A stretch of 64,000 nucleotides of DNA from Nitrosarchaeum sp. (GCF_025699065.1 NZ_JAILWF010000003.1:124001-188000), one strand, 5' to 3'; numbered from the stretch's first letter, positions 7,009 to 17,373 are shown. Numbers and translations: made by a program. The notes: a model not told the origin generated them from the sequence alone.

Positions 7009-8103
7009 ATGGGAAATAGAATCAGAGTAGGATTAGTAGGTATAGGTAATTGTTTTGCAGGCTTAATACAAGGAATTGAATACTATAGACAAAACCCTTC
7101 TCAAGAGGTAACAGGTATAATTCATGATAAACTAGCTGGATATGGAATTCATGATATTGATTTTGTATGTGGTTTTGATGTGGGCGATAACAAAGTTGGA
7201 ACTCCTCTAAATGAAGCAATTTACGCATACCCCAACATGGTTGATTGGATTCCAAAAGAGAAAATGCCAAAAACAAATGCCAAAGTCTATGAAAGTCCAC
7301 TGTTAGATGGAGTAGGAATTTGGGTTGAAAACCGAATCAAACCTCTTGAATCTAAAAAAACCCATGAACAAATCACTGAAGAAGTAAAAAAAATTATCAA
7401 AGAAAATAATGTTGAAATTATTGTGTCTTACTTGCCTGTAGGCTCTGATAAAGTGACAGAATTTTGGGCTCAAATCTGTCTTGACACAAACACTGCTTTT
7501 GTAAACTGCATACCTTCCTTTATTGCATCTGATGAAAAATGGGCAAAAAAATTCAAAGAAAAAAATATTCCAGTAATTGGTGATGACATTAAGGGTCAAG
7601 TCGGAGCTACAATCGTTCACAGAACACTTGCAAAACTCTGCAGTGATCGTGGAACTAAAATTGAAAAAACTTACCAAATTAACGTAGGTGGAAACACTGA
7701 TTTCCTAAACATGAAAGAACAAGACCGTTTAGCCTCAAAGAGAATATCTAAAACAGAAAGTGTTCAAAGTCAACTCAAGGAGAGATTAGCGGATGATCAA
7801 ATTTATGTTGGCCCATCTGATTTTATTCCATTTTTAGGCAATACTAAACTAATGTTTATGCGAATTGAAGGTAGACAATGGGCTAACATTCCGTACAATA
7901 TGGAAGTTCGTTTAGAAGTAGATGATAAGGCAAATTCTGCTGGTATTGTAATTGATGCTATTAGATTAGCAAAGATTGCACTAGATAGGGGTGTAGGAGG
8001 CCCAATTATTCCTGCAAGCGCATATTTAATGAAACATCCTCTTGAACAAATGCCAGATGTTCAAGCGAAAAAAGACTGTGAAAAGTTTGTTGAAGGAAAA
8101 TAA
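7009..8103 (+). CDS. ino1: myo-Inositol-1-phosphate synthase
   Basis: Converts glucose-6-phosphate to myo-inositol-1-phosphate with bound NAD, the entry to inositol phospholipids of archaeal membranes. The 364-residue length is that of the short prokaryotic form. RVGLVGIGNCFAGLIQG is the NAD-binding loop. CIPSFIASDEKWAKKF, DDIKGQVGATIVHRTL and INVGGNTDFLNMKEQDR are conserved active-site blocks with the catalytic lysines. It is a single gene, 64 bases after the epimerase-like gene in the same direction. Confidence 0.95.
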   Translation: MGNRIRVGLVGIGNCFAGLIQGIEYYRQNPSQEVTGIIHDKLAGYGIHDIDFVCGFDVGDNKVGTPLNEAIYAYPNMVDWIPKEKMPKTNAKVYESPLLDGVGIWVENRIKPLESKKTHEQITEEVKKIIKENNVEIIVSYLPVGSDKVTEFWAQICLDTNTAFVNCIPSFIASDEKWAKKFKEKNIPVIGDDIKGQVGATIVHRTLAKLCSDRGTKIEKTYQINVGGNTDFLNMKEQDRLASKRISKTESVQSQLKERLADDQIYVGPSDFIPFLGNTKLMFMRIEGRQWANIPYNMEVRLEVDDKANSAGIVIDAIRLAKIALDRGVGGPIIPASAYLMKHPLEQMPDVQAKKDCEKFVEGK

Positions 8104-8400
8104 CCCTTAAAATTATTAGATTCTGAATTTATTTCTATTATCTTTTTAAAAGAATCCCTTTGATTTCTTATTTTGGCTCAACACTTTATACGTAAAAATA
8201 TGATCTAATTCTATTTTTATATAAAATTTAGGCTCGATTTTTAGTATTTCTAATCGTTGAAAATCTATGCTAAATGATATTCTAATTTCATAATAACCAC
8301 CGTTACGAAAAAAATGATAGTAAACCAAGAAAAATTAATCAATTATGTCAACTAAACTTGTTAACCATCGATTATCCAACCAATTGAGAAAATAATTTCA
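8104..8400. other. Gene-free spacer before smc
   Basis: About 300 AT-rich bases between ino1 and smc. A 60-codon reverse-strand frame (8146-8328) exists, but it has no Shine-Dalgarno, no recognisable motif and an erratic composition, so I do not call it. No hairpin or repeat of note. The smc promoter should lie in its last 60 bases, but no clean TATA box stands out. Confidence 0.4.
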
Positions 8401-11400
8401 TTGGTTCATATTAAAAAAGTAGAGATCTTTGGTTTCAAATCATTTGGGTTCAAAAATACTACAGTTATGTTTGAACCAGGATTAGTTTCGATCTCTGGTC
8501 CAAACGGTTCTGGAAAAAGTAACATTCTTGATGCAATAATTTTTGCACTTGGTGAAAACAAACCAAAAATGATGAGAGTGGACAAACTTCGATCTCTTAT
8601 TCATGATATTGAAGGTAATAGACATGGACCAAAGATGGCCCGATCTAGTGTTCATTTTGATAATTCCGACAGAAAAATTCCTGTAGATTCTGATTCAGTA
8701 GAAATTACTAGAGAGATGGATGATAAGGGTGAAAATAATTATTATCTAAATAAAAAACCAATCAATCGAAGTCAGATATTAGATTTATTGGATGTTGCAA
8801 ATGCTGGGTTGGGTCAGCTTAATGCAGTGCAACAAGGAACTGTTACTAGGATTTCTGAATTTACATCTGAAGAAAAACGAAAAACAATTGAAGATTTAAT
8901 TGGTCTGTCTTACTTTGATGAGAAAAAAACTGAAGCCATCAAACAACTTGATGATGCTGATAGACGATTAGAGATTGCACTAGCAAAGATGGGTGAAATT
9001 AAAAAAAGAATTGATGATCTTGAAGAAGAAAGAAATCAAAAACTACGCCATGATATTCTTGAAAGAGAACTAAATCGTTACAAAGCTATTGCCGCCTCAA
9101 ATAAACTACGCCTAATAATAAGTCAAAAGACCTCCAAAGAAGACACATTTAACAAAATTAATACGGAAATTAAGACATTTGATGAAGAGAGAATTCAGAT
9201 TAGAAATGAAATTAATGCTTTAGATGCTGAAAAATCAAAATTAATGACTGCTGCAAATGATTACAGTCAGGCTAAGGCTGCTATTGATTCTGAACTAAGT
9301 GCTGCAATGGAACAATACGAAATCGATAACAGTGCAATTGTTGCATCAAACCAACGACTAAAACAAATTGAAATAAGAATTCCTGAAATTCAAAATGAAA
9401 TTGAAGCAATTAATCAAACTGGACAAGAAATCCAATCAAATATTTTACAATGTCAAGAATCAATCAATGAAATTAACATAAAAAAGAATAAAATCAATGA
9501 TGACTTAGAAGTTATTGATTCTGAAAGAAATAAAATACTAACAGAACAATCTATTGCAGCATCTAAAAAATCTGAAATAGATAATAAGATAAAATTGCTC
9601 TCTGATCAACTTAATGATACAAAACTTAAACTATCGAAAGTTGAAAATGAAAAAGATGAATCCCAAATTAAAATTAAATCCAATTCTACACGATTATCTG
9701 AATTGGAACAAGATGTTGTAAAACTTTCTACCTTAAAATTAAGATTAGAAACTATCATTGCTAATCATAATGCTTCTATCTCTGAATTACAATCAAGAAT
9801 AGCAAGATTAAATTCCAAAAAATCAAAAACTGTAAATGATATTGAAGAACTTGATTTAATTTTAGAAAAATCTAGTAAGGCTGCTGCTCAATATGAATCA
9901 AAAATTAAAACTGTAAAAGGAATAATGCATGAAGATTACACTGTTGCTAAATTGAAAGAAGATGCAGATAAGCTTGGAATTCAAGGTTTAGTTTATGAAA
10001 TGATTTCTTGGGATAAACAATATGAGCGTGCAGTACTTGCTGTAAGCTCTGATTGGATTAAGGCAATCGTTGTACCTGACTTTGCAACTCTACTTGGAAT
10101 TGCAGAAGTCGCACGTTCAAAAAATCTACCAAAATTAAAAATAATACCGCTTGACGCAATTCCAAAATTCAAATTAGATTTACCAAAAGATCCTGGTGTA
10201 ATTGGTGTGCTTTCCGACTATGTGAAATGTGATCAATCACACTCATCTCTCAAAACATTTCTTTTTGGAAATGTGGTTCTAGTTGATTCTAGGGATTCTG
10301 CGTATAGAATCTCTAAACTTGGTCATAAGGCTGTGACTATAACTGGTGAGTATTTTGAGGCTAAAGGTGGGGCAGTCATTATTGATATTAATTCAAAAAT
10401 TTCTAAATTAACCAAAATCATCTCGATGAGTACTGATATTGATGGCTTGCTAGAATCTATCAACCTTCTTAAAAAATATGTTTTAAAGAAAAAAAACTCC
10501 TTGAAGAAACTTGAAGATTCTATTCAGAGTTATACTAAGAGATTATCCCTTTCAGAACAGGGTCTTGCATCTACAGATGAAAATTATTCTCATTTGAAAT
10601 CAAGAATTTCATCTGCAATTAATATGAAGCAGCAATTAACTGAAAGAATTTCTGAATTAAACAAACGACATGCTACTTTGCTTGTAGATGTATCTTCCAA
10701 TGAATCTCATATAGAATCACTTAACTCAAGAATTACAATTGTTGAAGAAAACTATGCAAGTGGAGAGCAAACACGTATTGCAAATGAACTATCTAAAATT
10801 AATGAAAAGAAATCTAATCTTGAAAAACTTTACACAACTATAATGAATGAATATCGTGATAAAGATTCACAGTTGACAACATTACTAAATGAAGAGAATA
10901 GAAAACAATCTCTAATAAAAAGTCTTAATGATGAAATATCTTCGTTAAATTCACAACATGAAGAATTAGAAAATAAAATTAAAGAATTAGAAATAAGAAA
11001 GGAATCTAAGACAAGCATGCTTGTAACACTTAGAGAAAAAGAACAAGAACTAATTTCTACTTCTGGTTCTTCTATTGGTCAGCTTAAAGAATATGATGAT
11101 AAATTAAAAATTCTTTCAGAAAAAGACAAAGAGCTTACTAAGGAAATTAACTCACTTGAAAGACAATCTGATTCTCTTACTCGTGATTTACATGAGTTAA
11201 ATGAAAATGAAACAAAACTTAATGCAATTTTGTCATCATTTGGATTTGATAAAAACATAGAGATATTTGATGTTGAACCTATAGTTCATGGATTAACTAC
11301 TGAGTTTAACTCTCTTAATGCTCTTAATGCAAAAGCTCCTGAGACTTATCTTGAAGTATCTTATGGTTATCGTTCTATGTCTGTACGTAAAAATTCATTG

Positions 11401-11925
11401 GAAGAAGAACGAAATTCTATTGTTAAATTTATTGAAGATATTGAAAAAGATAAACGTCAAACCTTCTTGGATGCATTTGACAAAGTTGACAAAGAAATAC
11501 GTCTTATCTTCAGTAAAATGACTGGTGGTAACGCTTGGCTTGAATTACAAAATGAAGATGATATTTTCAATTCTGGTATATCTTACATGATTCAATTTCC
11601 AAATAAACCAAAAAGAGAATCAACATCAATTAGTGGTGGTGAAAAAACTCTTGCGGCAATTGTCTTTGTATTGGCACTTCAAAAATTAAAGCCATCTCCA
11701 TTTTATCTATTTGATGAGGTGGATGCACATCTTGATGCACCAAACTCAGAACGACTTGCTAAAATTTTAGAAGAACGTTCACAAGAGAGCCAATTCATTA
11801 TGGTATCTCTAAAAGACTCTGTTGTACAAAAAGCCAAACTAATCTACGGTGTTTATCCAAAAAATGGTGTATCCTATGTTGTTACATACAAAGACAAACG
11901 TATGCCTTCAGTTAAAACATCTTAA
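8401..11925 (+). CDS. smc: Chromosome segregation protein SMC
   Basis: A 1174-residue SMC ATPase that shapes and separates chromosomes. The N-terminal head has the Walker A loop GPNGSGKS at residues 33-40. Two long coiled coils (about 170-500 and 660-1020) flank a hinge beginning near GLVYEMISWDKQYERAV (~529). The C-terminal head has the ABC signature SISGGEKT (~1076) and Walker B FYLFDEVDAHLD (~1102). Length is normal. The start is TTG (VHIKKVEIFGFKSF), the family's usual beginning. No scpA or scpB gene is nearby in this window. The stop overlaps the convergent ABC gene by four bases. Confidence 0.98.
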   Translation: MVHIKKVEIFGFKSFGFKNTTVMFEPGLVSISGPNGSGKSNILDAIIFALGENKPKMMRVDKLRSLIHDIEGNRHGPKMARSSVHFDNSDRKIPVDSDSVEITREMDDKGENNYYLNKKPINRSQILDLLDVANAGLGQLNAVQQGTVTRISEFTSEEKRKTIEDLIGLSYFDEKKTEAIKQLDDADRRLEIALAKMGEIKKRIDDLEEERNQKLRHDILERELNRYKAIAASNKLRLIISQKTSKEDTFNKINTEIKTFDEERIQIRNEINALDAEKSKLMTAANDYSQAKAAIDSELSAAMEQYEIDNSAIVASNQRLKQIEIRIPEIQNEIEAINQTGQEIQSNILQCQESINEINIKKNKINDDLEVIDSERNKILTEQSIAASKKSEIDNKIKLLSDQLNDTKLKLSKVENEKDESQIKIKSNSTRLSELEQDVVKLSTLKLRLETIIANHNASISELQSRIARLNSKKSKTVNDIEELDLILEKSSKAAAQYESKIKTVKGIMHEDYTVAKLKEDADKLGIQGLVYEMISWDKQYERAVLAVSSDWIKAIVVPDFATLLGIAEVARSKNLPKLKIIPLDAIPKFKLDLPKDPGVIGVLSDYVKCDQSHSSLKTFLFGNVVLVDSRDSAYRISKLGHKAVTITGEYFEAKGGAVIIDINSKISKLTKIISMSTDIDGLLESINLLKKYVLKKKNSLKKLEDSIQSYTKRLSLSEQGLASTDENYSHLKSRISSAINMKQQLTERISELNKRHATLLVDVSSNESHIESLNSRITIVEENYASGEQTRIANELSKINEKKSNLEKLYTTIMNEYRDKDSQLTTLLNEENRKQSLIKSLNDEISSLNSQHEELENKIKELEIRKESKTSMLVTLREKEQELISTSGSSIGQLKEYDDKLKILSEKDKELTKEINSLERQSDSLTRDLHELNENETKLNAILSSFGFDKNIEIFDVEPIVHGLTTEFNSLNALNAKAPETYLEVSYGYRSMSVRKNSLEEERNSIVKFIEDIEKDKRQTFLDAFDKVDKEIRLIFSKMTGGNAWLELQNEDDIFNSGISYMIQFPNKPKRESTSISGGEKTLAAIVFVLALQKLKPSPFYLFDEVDAHLDAPNSERLAKILEERSQESQFIMVSLKDSVVQKAKLIYGVYPKNGVSYVVTYKDKRMPSVKTS

Positions 11926-12887
11926 TCTAGACTAACATAACAAGCAACAAAGTGATCTTTTTCTATATTTTCCAAAATTGGTTCGATTTTACATTTCTCG
12001 AGGGCATATGGACATCTTGCTCTAAATCTACATCCTGAATAAACATCAATGTCGAGAGGATCATTGATTCTAATTATTTTTTCTTTATTGAGATTTTCTG
12101 GGTTTGGTTCGGAAATTGCATCAATTAGAGCTTGCGTGTATGGATGCTTTGGTTTTAACAATATTTCATCAATTGCCCCTATCTCTACAATTTTTCCAAG
12201 ATACAGAATTCCTATTCTTTGGCCAAAATGTCTAGCAGTAGCTAAATCATGTGTAATGTAAACAAATGAAATTTGATATTTCTTTTGTAGTTCGTGCATT
12301 AATTCAAGCATTTCAGCTCTAATTGATACATCTAACATTGAAACAGGCTCATCTGCGATGATTATTTTTGGTCTTAACGCTAAGGCTCTTGCAAGTACTA
12401 CTCTTTGCCTTTGACCTCCTGATAACATATGTGGATATTTTTTCAGAATATCTTCAGTCGACTCTAGTTTCACTTCATGTAATGCCTCAATGACTCTTTT
12501 TTTCCTGCCTTCTTTATTCCCAATCTTGTGTATCTCCAAGGGTTCTGAAACAATATCTTCAATATTCATTCGTGGATTGATTGAATCATACGGATCTTGA
12601 TGTATCATTTGACAGTTCATTCTAATTTTCTCTAAACTTTTTTTATCATCTTTGATTTCTTCATTTTCAAAAATTATTTTTCCAGAGTCTGCTTGAATGG
12701 ATTTAAGAATTAATTTTGCAATTGTAGATTTACCAGATCCTGACTCTCCAGCTAATACAAATACTTCTCCTTTACTTAGACTAAATGATATATCATCAAC
12801 TGCTTTTATTGTAACTGTTTTTGTTCTAAAGATACTTTTTTTAATAAAACTCTTCTTCAAATTTTCTATTCTTAGAATTTCATCCAA
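11922..12887 (-). CDS. Oligopeptide/dipeptide-type ABC transporter ATPase (DppF/OppF-like), orphan
   Basis: A 321-residue ATPase: Walker A GESGSGKST, ABC signature LSGGQRQRV, Walker B IIADEPVSMLD and the H-loop of YITHDLAT. The C-terminal tail CRFRARCPYALEKC is the Cys-rich oligopeptide-transporter extension, seen in DppD/DppF/OppD/OppF. No permease or binding-protein gene adjoins it, so partners must be encoded elsewhere or it has another use. I chose the TTG at 12887 (LDEILRIENLKK), since GATATAC lies about 25 bases upstream; the frame is open ten codons further. Confidence 0.88.
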   Translation of the reverse strand: MDEILRIENLKKSFIKKSIFRTKTVTIKAVDDISFSLSKGEVFVLAGESGSGKSTIAKLILKSIQADSGKIIFENEEIKDDKKSLEKIRMNCQMIHQDPYDSINPRMNIEDIVSEPLEIHKIGNKEGRKKRVIEALHEVKLESTEDILKKYPHMLSGGQRQRVVLARALALRPKIIIADEPVSMLDVSIRAEMLELMHELQKKYQISFVYITHDLATARHFGQRIGILYLGKIVEIGAIDEILLKPKHPYTQALIDAISEPNPENLNKEKIIRINDPLDIDVYSGCRFRARCPYALEKCKIEPILENIEKDHFVACYVSLD

Positions 12888-12983
12888 TGTATAGAATTGG
12901 ATAAAGAGGTATATCAAGAAATATCATTCATGCCTGATGATTTATCATAAGGCATTTATGTTAAAAAAAGTCTGTTTTATTAC

Positions 12984-14009
12984 TTGAGTAAAACAATCCA
13001 AAACAGTCTAAATTATAAAAAATATGTAGTTGATTCTAAATTGCAATATTTTAAACCTAATTCTGCTAAAATTGAAAAGAGTTTTGCAGATGAAGTTTCT
13101 TTTAGCCTAACTCAAAATTGTAAATTTATTAACCCAAAATTCTTTTATGATAAAAAAGGTTCTGAATTATTTGAAAAAATATGTGATTTATCTGAATATT
13201 ATCCTACTAGGACAGAAATTAATATCCTCCAAAATCTAAAAGAAAATTTTGTTAAATATGTTGATCGTTCATTTCGATTAGTAGAACTTGGTAGTGGCTC
13301 TTCGGTTAAAACAAGGCTGATTTTAGACATTTTAAATAATTTTCAAGAAAAAATTGAATATTTTCCAATCGATATTTCTGAAATTTTAACTGAAAGTTCT
13401 TCTTTACTTCAAAAAGATTATGAAAATTTGCATATCACTGGAATAATTGATACCTATGAGGGTGGTCTTGAATTTATAAAAAATTATGATAATAAAAAAA
13501 ATCTAATTATTTTCTTAGGTTCTAGTTTTGGGAATTTTGTTCCTGAAGATGGAAAAAAATTTCTAAAAAAAATCAATTCTACTATGAAAGATAATGATTT
13601 GTTTTTAATTGGTTTGGATTTAGTAAAAAATAAAGAAACTTTGGAAAATGCATATGATGATTCTAAAGGAATAACTGCACAGTTTAATCTTAATGTTTTA
13701 TCTAGAATCAATGATGAATTAGATGCTGATTTTAATCTAAATAATTTTAGCCATTATGCAAGATATAATGAAAATGAACAAAGAATTGAAATGTATCTGA
13801 AATCTTTAGTGGAACAATTTGTTGTTATCCAAAAAGCTAATCTTTCAATAACATTAAAGAAAAATGAATTAATTCATACTGAGCATTCACACAAATACAA
13901 ATTATCCCAAATTAAAGAATTAATGACCCAAACTGGGTTTGACATTAAGCATATTTGGTTAGACGAAAATAATTACTTTGCATTGACTTTGGTATCCAAA
14001 AGATCTTAG
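12984..14009 (+). CDS. egtD: L-histidine N-alpha-methyltransferase (ergothioneine biosynthesis EgtD)
   Basis: Adds three methyl groups from S-adenosylmethionine to histidine, giving hercynine, the first step of ergothioneine synthesis. The 341-residue protein shows the EgtD layout: FFYDKKGSELFEKICDLSEYYPTR near the N-terminus, SAM loop LVELGSGSSVKT, IDISEIL, and FLGSSFGNF. Start TTG at 12984. It is convergent with egtB, whose stop lies three bases away, so the two pathway genes are neighbours but not in one operon. Confidence 0.92.
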   Translation: MSKTIQNSLNYKKYVVDSKLQYFKPNSAKIEKSFADEVSFSLTQNCKFINPKFFYDKKGSELFEKICDLSEYYPTRTEINILQNLKENFVKYVDRSFRLVELGSGSSVKTRLILDILNNFQEKIEYFPIDISEILTESSSLLQKDYENLHITGIIDTYEGGLEFIKNYDNKKNLIIFLGSSFGNFVPEDGKKFLKKINSTMKDNDLFLIGLDLVKNKETLENAYDDSKGITAQFNLNVLSRINDELDADFNLNNFSHYARYNENEQRIEMYLKSLVEQFVVIQKANLSITLKKNELIHTEHSHKYKLSQIKELMTQTGFDIKHIWLDENNYFALTLVSKRS

Positions 14010-14011
14010 TT

Positions 14012-15322
14012 CTAATTATTTTCAACACATCTGAATCCTGAAAATAGCCATCTTTCATCTAATCTGAAAAAATTTCGATAACTTCCACGAACAGACATCT
14101 TTGGCGTTCCAAATGAACCACCTCGTAATACTTTTTGATTTGTAAACCACTTGTCATTATATTCATCAAATCCAGATCTGAATCCAGGATAACCTGTGAA
14201 CTCTGATGCTGTCCATTCCCAGACATCGCCAATCATTTGATGACACCCTGATGAACTTATCCCATTAGGATATGATCCAATTTCTGTACATCTCCAATGA
14301 TATGATTCTAATAAGTTGGCATTTTGTTCTGTTGGAGGTTCATTTCCCCAAGGAAATATTGTTTTTTGTTGTTTTTCTTCATCCCAACAAGCAGCTTTTT
14401 CCCATTCTGCTTCTGTTGGTAGTCTCTTTCCTGCCCATTTGCAATATGCATCTGCTTCATAATAGCTAACATGGCATACTGGCTCTTTTGGATTTAATTT
14501 TCGAGTTCCTATAAAATCTCTAACTTTCCATTGACCGTCAATTTTTTCCCAATACATCGGTGATTTCCAATCATTTTCTTTTACTTTTTCCCATCCATCC
14601 GATAACCAATGTTTGTAGGTATCATATCCACCATCCTCCATAAATTTTAGATACTGTTCATTGGTAATCGGAAACACATCAATTGAATAATTTTCTAGAT
14701 ATACTTTGTGTTCTGGTAGTTCAATATCATAACAATATTCATTACCATTATACCCCATTGTGTATATGCCTCCTTTGATTTGAACTGATTTTTGTTCAAC
14801 ATTTTTTGATTTTGGTATTTCATTTTTTTTGATTGGTATGTATTGATCTGCCAATAAATGTTGTAAATCATACACTAGTAATTCTTGATGTTGACACTCA
14901 TGATGTAGTCCTGTAATAATTAATTTTATTGCGTTGTTATTTAATGAATTTGATTCGATAAGATGATTCACTCTTTGACTAATCGTATTAAAATATTGAA
15001 AAATTTGTTCAGTTGTAGGTCTTGATATGATTCCTCTTTTACTCTTGTCATGAGGAACTCCAAATTGTTGATAATAAGAGTTTAGATACTCTGAAAATTC
15101 TTTAGAGTAGAACTCATATTTGTTATTTATCTTACTCATAATTGTTTCATAGATCCAACTCACATGACCGACATGCCATTTTACAGGACTAGTAAAAAAT
15201 GCAGTTTGTACTATGAAATCATCTTTTTCAAGAGTTTTTACTAATTCTAAAGTTCTGTTTCTTGTTTCTTTGAATTGCTCTAAAAGTGATTTATTTTCTT
15301 CCACATCTGTGGCAGTTTTCAT
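14012..15322 (-). CDS. egtB: Ergothioneine biosynthesis sulfoxide synthase EgtB
   Basis: A non-haem iron enzyme that joins hercynine to a sulfur donor (gamma-glutamylcysteine or cysteine) using oxygen. The N-terminal DinB-like domain holds the expected iron ligands: His53 in VGH and His141/His145 in HHECQHQE. The C-terminal ~250 residues form the formylglycine-generating-enzyme-type domain with GGIYTMGYNG, RLPTEAEWEKAACWDE, GDVWEWTASEF and RGGSFGTP. At 436 residues it is full length. It follows proS after three bases on the same strand, so the two share an operon. No egtC or egtE is nearby, so the donor and lyase are open questions. Confidence 0.93.
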   Translation of the reverse strand: MKTATDVEENKSLLEQFKETRNRTLELVKTLEKDDFIVQTAFFTSPVKWHVGHVSWIYETIMSKINNKYEFYSKEFSEYLNSYYQQFGVPHDKSKRGIISRPTTEQIFQYFNTISQRVNHLIESNSLNNNAIKLIITGLHHECQHQELLVYDLQHLLADQYIPIKKNEIPKSKNVEQKSVQIKGGIYTMGYNGNEYCYDIELPEHKVYLENYSIDVFPITNEQYLKFMEDGGYDTYKHWLSDGWEKVKENDWKSPMYWEKIDGQWKVRDFIGTRKLNPKEPVCHVSYYEADAYCKWAGKRLPTEAEWEKAACWDEEKQQKTIFPWGNEPPTEQNANLLESYHWRCTEIGSYPNGISSSGCHQMIGDVWEWTASEFTGYPGFRSGFDEYNDKWFTNQKVLRGGSFGTPKMSVRGSYRNFFRLDERWLFSGFRCVENN

Positions 15323-15325
15323 TTT

Positions 15326-16780
15326 TTAATAGCCTCTTGCAAAAATTGGTCTTTCTTTGCTTTGTTCATTACAGTAAATGCATTTTCCATTAGTGTTTTC
15401 ACTATCAAATGGAATTACTCTTATATCTGCTCCAGTTTCCTCTTTGATTTTTTCTTCACATTCTGTTTTACCGCACCAATATGCATTGAAAAACCCACCT
15501 TTTCCTATTTTTGATTTGAATTCTGAATATTCTGAAATATTTATTGTATTTTGTTTAGCTTTCACTTTTGCAATTTCTAACATGTCTTTTTGTATTTCAT
15601 CTAATATTGTGGATATTTTTTCAATTTCATTGAATCCTATGCTTATTTTTTCTCGATTGTATCTTTTTGCTAAAACAATTTGTTGTTTTTCAATATCTTT
15701 TGGACCAATCTCTATTCTTAATGGGATTCCTTTTAGCTCCCAATCATTGAATTTGTAACCTGGCGTCAGTTCGTTTCTATCATCTACATGAACTCGAATT
15801 TTTTTAGATTCTAGTTGTTGACGAATTTCATTTAATTTTGGAAATATGACATTTTTTGCATCATCAGATTTGTAAATTGGAACAATTACTACTTGAATCG
15901 GTGCTACTTTTGGCGGAAGCACGAGACCTTTGTCGTCACCATGCACCATGATCATTGCTCCAATAAGTCTCCATGATACTCCCCATGATGTTTGCCATGC
16001 AAATTGTTCAACATTATCTTTATCTGAAAATTTTACTTCAAATGGTATTGAAAAGTTCTGTCCTAGAAAATGTGATGTTCCCATCTGAAGTGCTTTTCCA
16101 TCTGGCATTATTGATTCCATAGTGGTGGTGTATACAGCTCCTACAAATTTTTCTTTTTCACTTTTCTTGCCTGTAACTACAGGAATTGCTAATTCATCTT
16201 GAACCGTATTTTTATAAATTTCAAGAATCTCCATGACTTCTCTTTCAGCTTCATCCTTAATTGCATGTACAGTATGGCCTTCTTGCCATAAAAATTCTGA
16301 AGTCCTAAGAAATGGTTTTGTAGCTTTTATCTCTGCTCTTAATGCTGTATTCCAAAAATTAATTTTAAGAGGTAAATCTCTCCAACTCTGAATCCATTTT
16401 GAATACATTGTGTATGCTAAAGTTTCTGAAGTTGGTCTAAGTGCTAATCTATCACCTATTTCGTTTTCTCCTGAATGTGTAACCCAAAACACTTCTGGAT
16501 TAAAACCTGCAAAATGTTTTTGTTCTTTTCCTAAAAGTGATTCCGGAATTAAGACTGGAAGAAAACCATTTCTGATTCCCTTTTCAAAGAATTTTTCATC
16601 AAATGTATTTCTTAATGATTCCCAAATAGAATATCCATCTGGTCTTAACACTATTAGTCCTTTAACTGGTGCATAATCTGCTAACTTTGCTTTGAGTACG
16701 ACTTGTGTGTACCACTCACTGAAATCTGCCTCTTTTGAAACTGTAATTCCGATATCTTCTTTACTCAAACTAGAATTCAA
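15326..16780 (-). CDS. proS: Prolyl-tRNA synthetase (archaeal/eukaryal type)
   Basis: Charges tRNA-Pro with proline. The 484-residue protein has class II motifs: motif 2 near LRAEIKATKPFLRTSEFLWQEGHTVH and motif 3 near GVSWRLIGAMIMVHGDDKGLVLPP. An anticodon-binding domain follows. The C-terminal zinc-binding domain has the Cys pairs of WCGKTEC and CIYC and ends in the RPIFARGY typical of this type. The TTG at 16780 and another at 16768 are both possible starts. It heads a proS-egtB transcript, linking a housekeeping gene to ergothioneine synthesis. Confidence 0.97.
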   Translation of the reverse strand: MNSSLSKEDIGITVSKEADFSEWYTQVVLKAKLADYAPVKGLIVLRPDGYSIWESLRNTFDEKFFEKGIRNGFLPVLIPESLLGKEQKHFAGFNPEVFWVTHSGENEIGDRLALRPTSETLAYTMYSKWIQSWRDLPLKINFWNTALRAEIKATKPFLRTSEFLWQEGHTVHAIKDEAEREVMEILEIYKNTVQDELAIPVVTGKKSEKEKFVGAVYTTTMESIMPDGKALQMGTSHFLGQNFSIPFEVKFSDKDNVEQFAWQTSWGVSWRLIGAMIMVHGDDKGLVLPPKVAPIQVVIVPIYKSDDAKNVIFPKLNEIRQQLESKKIRVHVDDRNELTPGYKFNDWELKGIPLRIEIGPKDIEKQQIVLAKRYNREKISIGFNEIEKISTILDEIQKDMLEIAKVKAKQNTINISEYSEFKSKIGKGGFFNAYWCGKTECEEKIKEETGADIRVIPFDSENTNGKCIYCNEQSKERPIFARGY

Positions 16781-16838
16781 AGAAATAATTTTACTAATGA
16801 GCCTTTCGTGATGATTCTACCTGTTTTGTTTAATTTTT

Positions 16839-17144
16839 TTATTTTAAAGGGTCACCTTTACAGAGGACTTTACCCATTACTCTGCTTTGAAAATTCGGGC
16901 AAACAAAACACTGGATAAATTGAATATCTTCTTTTAATACTGGGCATTTTACAAATTCTTGCTTCATTTTTTTAAGCATTTTTGGGCTGACTCCTTTTAG
17001 TTTTAATTTTCCTTTGTCGTCCATCATGCCTGATTCTTTAAGCTCATTTTTGACATCTTCTGGAAGTTTTTGTTTATCTTCTGTCATGTCGATTGTTACT
17101 TCATATTTATGTTCTAATTCTTCCATGAGATAACCTATCATCAA
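16839..17144 (-). CDS. Conserved hypothetical protein with Cys cluster
   Basis: A ~95-101-residue soluble protein. The first part is charged and helical. The second part has a basic KLKLKGVSPKMLKKM segment and four cysteines spaced as CPV...QCFVCPNF...LCKGD, which could bind zinc or an iron-sulfur cluster. I recognise no family. The start may be either of two adjacent ATGs at 17141-17144 or the MEELEHKYEV ATG at 17126. It lies 58 bases upstream of proS and in the same direction. Confidence 0.6.
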   Translation of the reverse strand: MMIGYLMEELEHKYEVTIDMTEDKQKLPEDVKNELKESGMMDDKGKLKLKGVSPKMLKKMKQEFVKCPVLKEDIQFIQCFVCPNFQSRVMGKVLCKGDPLK

Positions 17145-17373
17145 CCTTGATTTATTACTAGCGTTTTTGATATTAGAAAAAATTATGCTTTAATATCCTG
17201 AACCATTTTGATATTAAATACCTCTAACAAATATCAAATTTTTATAAAAACAAGCACTTTTGATTTTTTAATATATTCAATATGAAATATACTAGATTTC
17301 TGGTCTGCGTAAATATTGTATGTAATTCAATACACATACGGTTCCTTATGTTTGTAGAAAATTATTATTTGAT

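Noticed and set aside
8146-8328. 60-codon reverse frame before smc
   Set aside because: No ribosome site, motif or clear promoter; cannot be told from chance in AT-rich spacer.
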